From contig CANPMS010000011.1 of NCBI GenBank assembly GCA_947575275.1, positions 1-50,208 of the forward strand: DNA of 50,208 nt, read 5' to 3'. The notes below the pieces were generated by a model. That model saw only the letters and a list, made by a program, of their open reading frames with translations. It made no database searches and was not told the origin of the DNA. Below, in pieces: positions 48,732 through 50,208 of the stretch; the stretch's first letter is position 1, and each line of letters opens with the position of its first letter. The DNA is from an uncultured Clostridium sp. Its GTDB lineage: Bacteria; Bacillota; Clostridia; Lachnospirales; Lachnospiraceae. A program made the position numbers and the translations under genes.

Positions 48732-50208
48732 TCCATTGCCGCTGAGGACGCACTAGGGAGAAAACGCATCATGGAATACGATGAAGAGGGAAATGTAACC
48801 GGCATGATTCTGCCGGACGACAGCCGCATTTCCCTGGAATATGACAAAAAGGGGAATATCCTCTCGGTGACCGATGGGGCGGGGAGCACAACCTCTTATA
48901 CTTACGATGCCTGCAGCCGTGTGACTGCCACGGTGGACGGAAACGGAAACAGGACAAGCTTTGCCTATGATGCCTGCGGACGGATTACCGCCGTTACGAA
49001 TGCGGAAGGGAAAACGCGCACCTACGCCTACACAAAAAACGGGAAGCTGACCAGGGTTACGGATTTCAACGGTGCAGTCACCAGCCAGGTCTACAACGAG
49101 ATGAACCAGGTAAAGAGCATCTCCCTGCCGGACGGAGGCGTGCTCACTCTGGAATACGATTTGATGCAGAACGTGACCCGCAGGACGCTGCCCACAGGGG
49201 GAAGCTTCCAGTACCGGTACGACCGGTTGAACCGTCTGGAGCAGGTGATCCTGCCCACAGGAGGGAGCGTCCATTATGAATACGACGCCAACGGGAACCG
49301 GACTGCCATAACAGACCCGCAGGGGAACCGCACCATGATGGAGTATGACGAATTAAACCGCATGGTATCGGTCACAGACCCGGAGGGGGCAAGGATTACA
49401 TACGAGTATGACATGGAGGGAAACCTGACCCGTGTCACCAACGCCATGGGACAGAGCCATACGTATGAATATGATGGGGCGGGGCAGAAGATCCGGGAGA
49501 CGGATATTACCGGGAACACGGTATCATATGAATATAATGGGCTGGGAAAGGTGTGCTGCGTCACAGACCCTCTGAACCGGAAAACCACTTATGAATATGA
49601 CAAGGGAGGGCGTCTGTCATGGGTCGCATATCCCAATGGAGACAGGGAGCGTTACCAGTATGATAAAAACGGAAATCTAATCCGCAGGGAGAATCAGAAT
49701 GGGGATTTCCTGACCTTGACCTATGACTGCATGAACCGGATGGTAAAGGTGAGCAGCAGCTTTGGGCAGGAAAAACGCTATACATATGACGCAGTGGGTC
49801 ATGTAACCTCCATGACAGACACCCTGGGTCATGTAACCCAGTATGAATATTCTCTGGGAGGGAAGCTGACGGCGGTGACGGACGCCGCCGGGAACAAGAC
49901 GGAGTATGCCTATGACCTGATGGGGAATCTGATCACCGTCTGCCAGCATGAGGGGAGCAGAACCCTGTTGTCCGCAGATGCTCAGAAGGGTCGTGGGGAA
50001 GCGTTCGGTCATGCCGGAGGGGAGAGGCTGCACATCACCCGGTATGAGAGGGATTTTATGGGGAATGTAACGGCCATCATCAACCCGCTGGGACAAAAGG
50101 AGCAGTATACTTATGACGGGGCAGGGCATCTGCTCAGCAAGACAGACCGGGAAGGCTACCAGACGAATTACCGCTATAATGGCAGAGGCGATTTAGAAGA
50201 AATCAGCT
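48732..50208 (+). CDS. Displaced Rhs cassette 3 (5'-truncated, runs off the window)
   Basis: Homology to the full-length Rhs gene begins near 48732 (IAAEDALGRKRIMEYDEEGN) and matches 38577 onward at a constant offset of 10158 bases. The frame stays open to the window end. This cassette carries more shell than the others. Up to about 49650 it agrees with the full-length gene, and from about 49717 it carries the variants of cassette 1 (LTYDCMNRMVKVSSS; EKRYTYDAVGHVTSM). Its tip and immunity gene lie outside the window. No start codon is expected. Confidence 0.8.

Noticed and set aside
25799..50208. A complete prophage
   Set aside because: No integrase, terminase, portal, capsid or lysis genes are seen, only tube- and spike-like genes followed by Rhs and LRR genes.

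Overview
The window looks like part of the chromosome of a gut-type, strictly anaerobic Firmicute, most likely a Lachnospiraceae or near relative (inference). The reasons are strong AGGAGG ribosome binding sites, intrinsic terminators, an Agr system with a clostridial cyclic-lactone peptide, a 29-residue holin-like type I toxin, and the classic clostridial [FeFe]-hydrogenase gene neighbourhood.

Layout. 1-1100: a tRNA cluster (Arg partial, His, Leu, Gln on +; Glu and Pro on -) enclosing a frameshifted small XRE-type regulator. 1208-3943 (-): an NMT1/SsuA-like ABC importer behind a promoter and a leader RNA with an intrinsic terminator, so probably controlled by a riboswitch-like attenuator whose class I cannot name. 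4184-8814 (+): an H2-sensing module made of a small [2Fe-2S] protein, a PAS-bearing sensory [FeFe]-hydrogenase, a SpoIIE/PP2C phosphatase and a group B-like hydrogenase, followed by a MalY/PatB aminotransferase. 10095-11320: two similar terminators bracket a decayed EndoU-like toxin tip, its probable immunity gene and an unknown ORF. 11360-19885: a divergent locus. On - it encodes a HydABC-type electron-bifurcating hydrogenase with two accessory proteins; on + it encodes DRTGG, anti-sigma-like ATPase, group D hydrogenase-like sensor, DRTGG and PHP proteins. Four H-domain proteins therefore lie within 15 kb.

19973-25551: a polysaccharide deacetylase, a type I toxin/antisense RNA pair with readable promoters, an XRE regulator, a complete agr quorum-sensing locus (order A, C, D, B) and a small membrane protein that shares an upstream motif with agrD.

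25799-50208 (+) is an accessory effector island. It holds two Hcp/tail-tube-like proteins, a 162-residue unknown, two different VgrG/gpD-like spike proteins, a DUF4280 (PAAR-like) protein with a large unknown C-terminus, three tandem BspA-type leucine-rich-repeat proteins, a possible adaptor, and a full-length 1690-residue Rhs protein with a type-44-like toxin tip and immunity gene. Behind it lies an array of displaced Rhs cassettes: 5'-truncated core, new tip, new immunity gene(s). Cassette 1 has an unrecognised tip, cassette 2 a lysozyme-like tip with two membrane-anchored immunity candidates, and cassette 3 runs off the window. Near-identical core DNA shared by all copies, and mosaic sequence differences, argue for tip switching by homologous recombination. 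No sheath, baseplate wedge, ClpV or membrane-complex gene is visible, so how a Gram-positive cell delivers these proteins is the main open question. The Agr locus directly upstream makes density-dependent control a reasonable but unproven idea.
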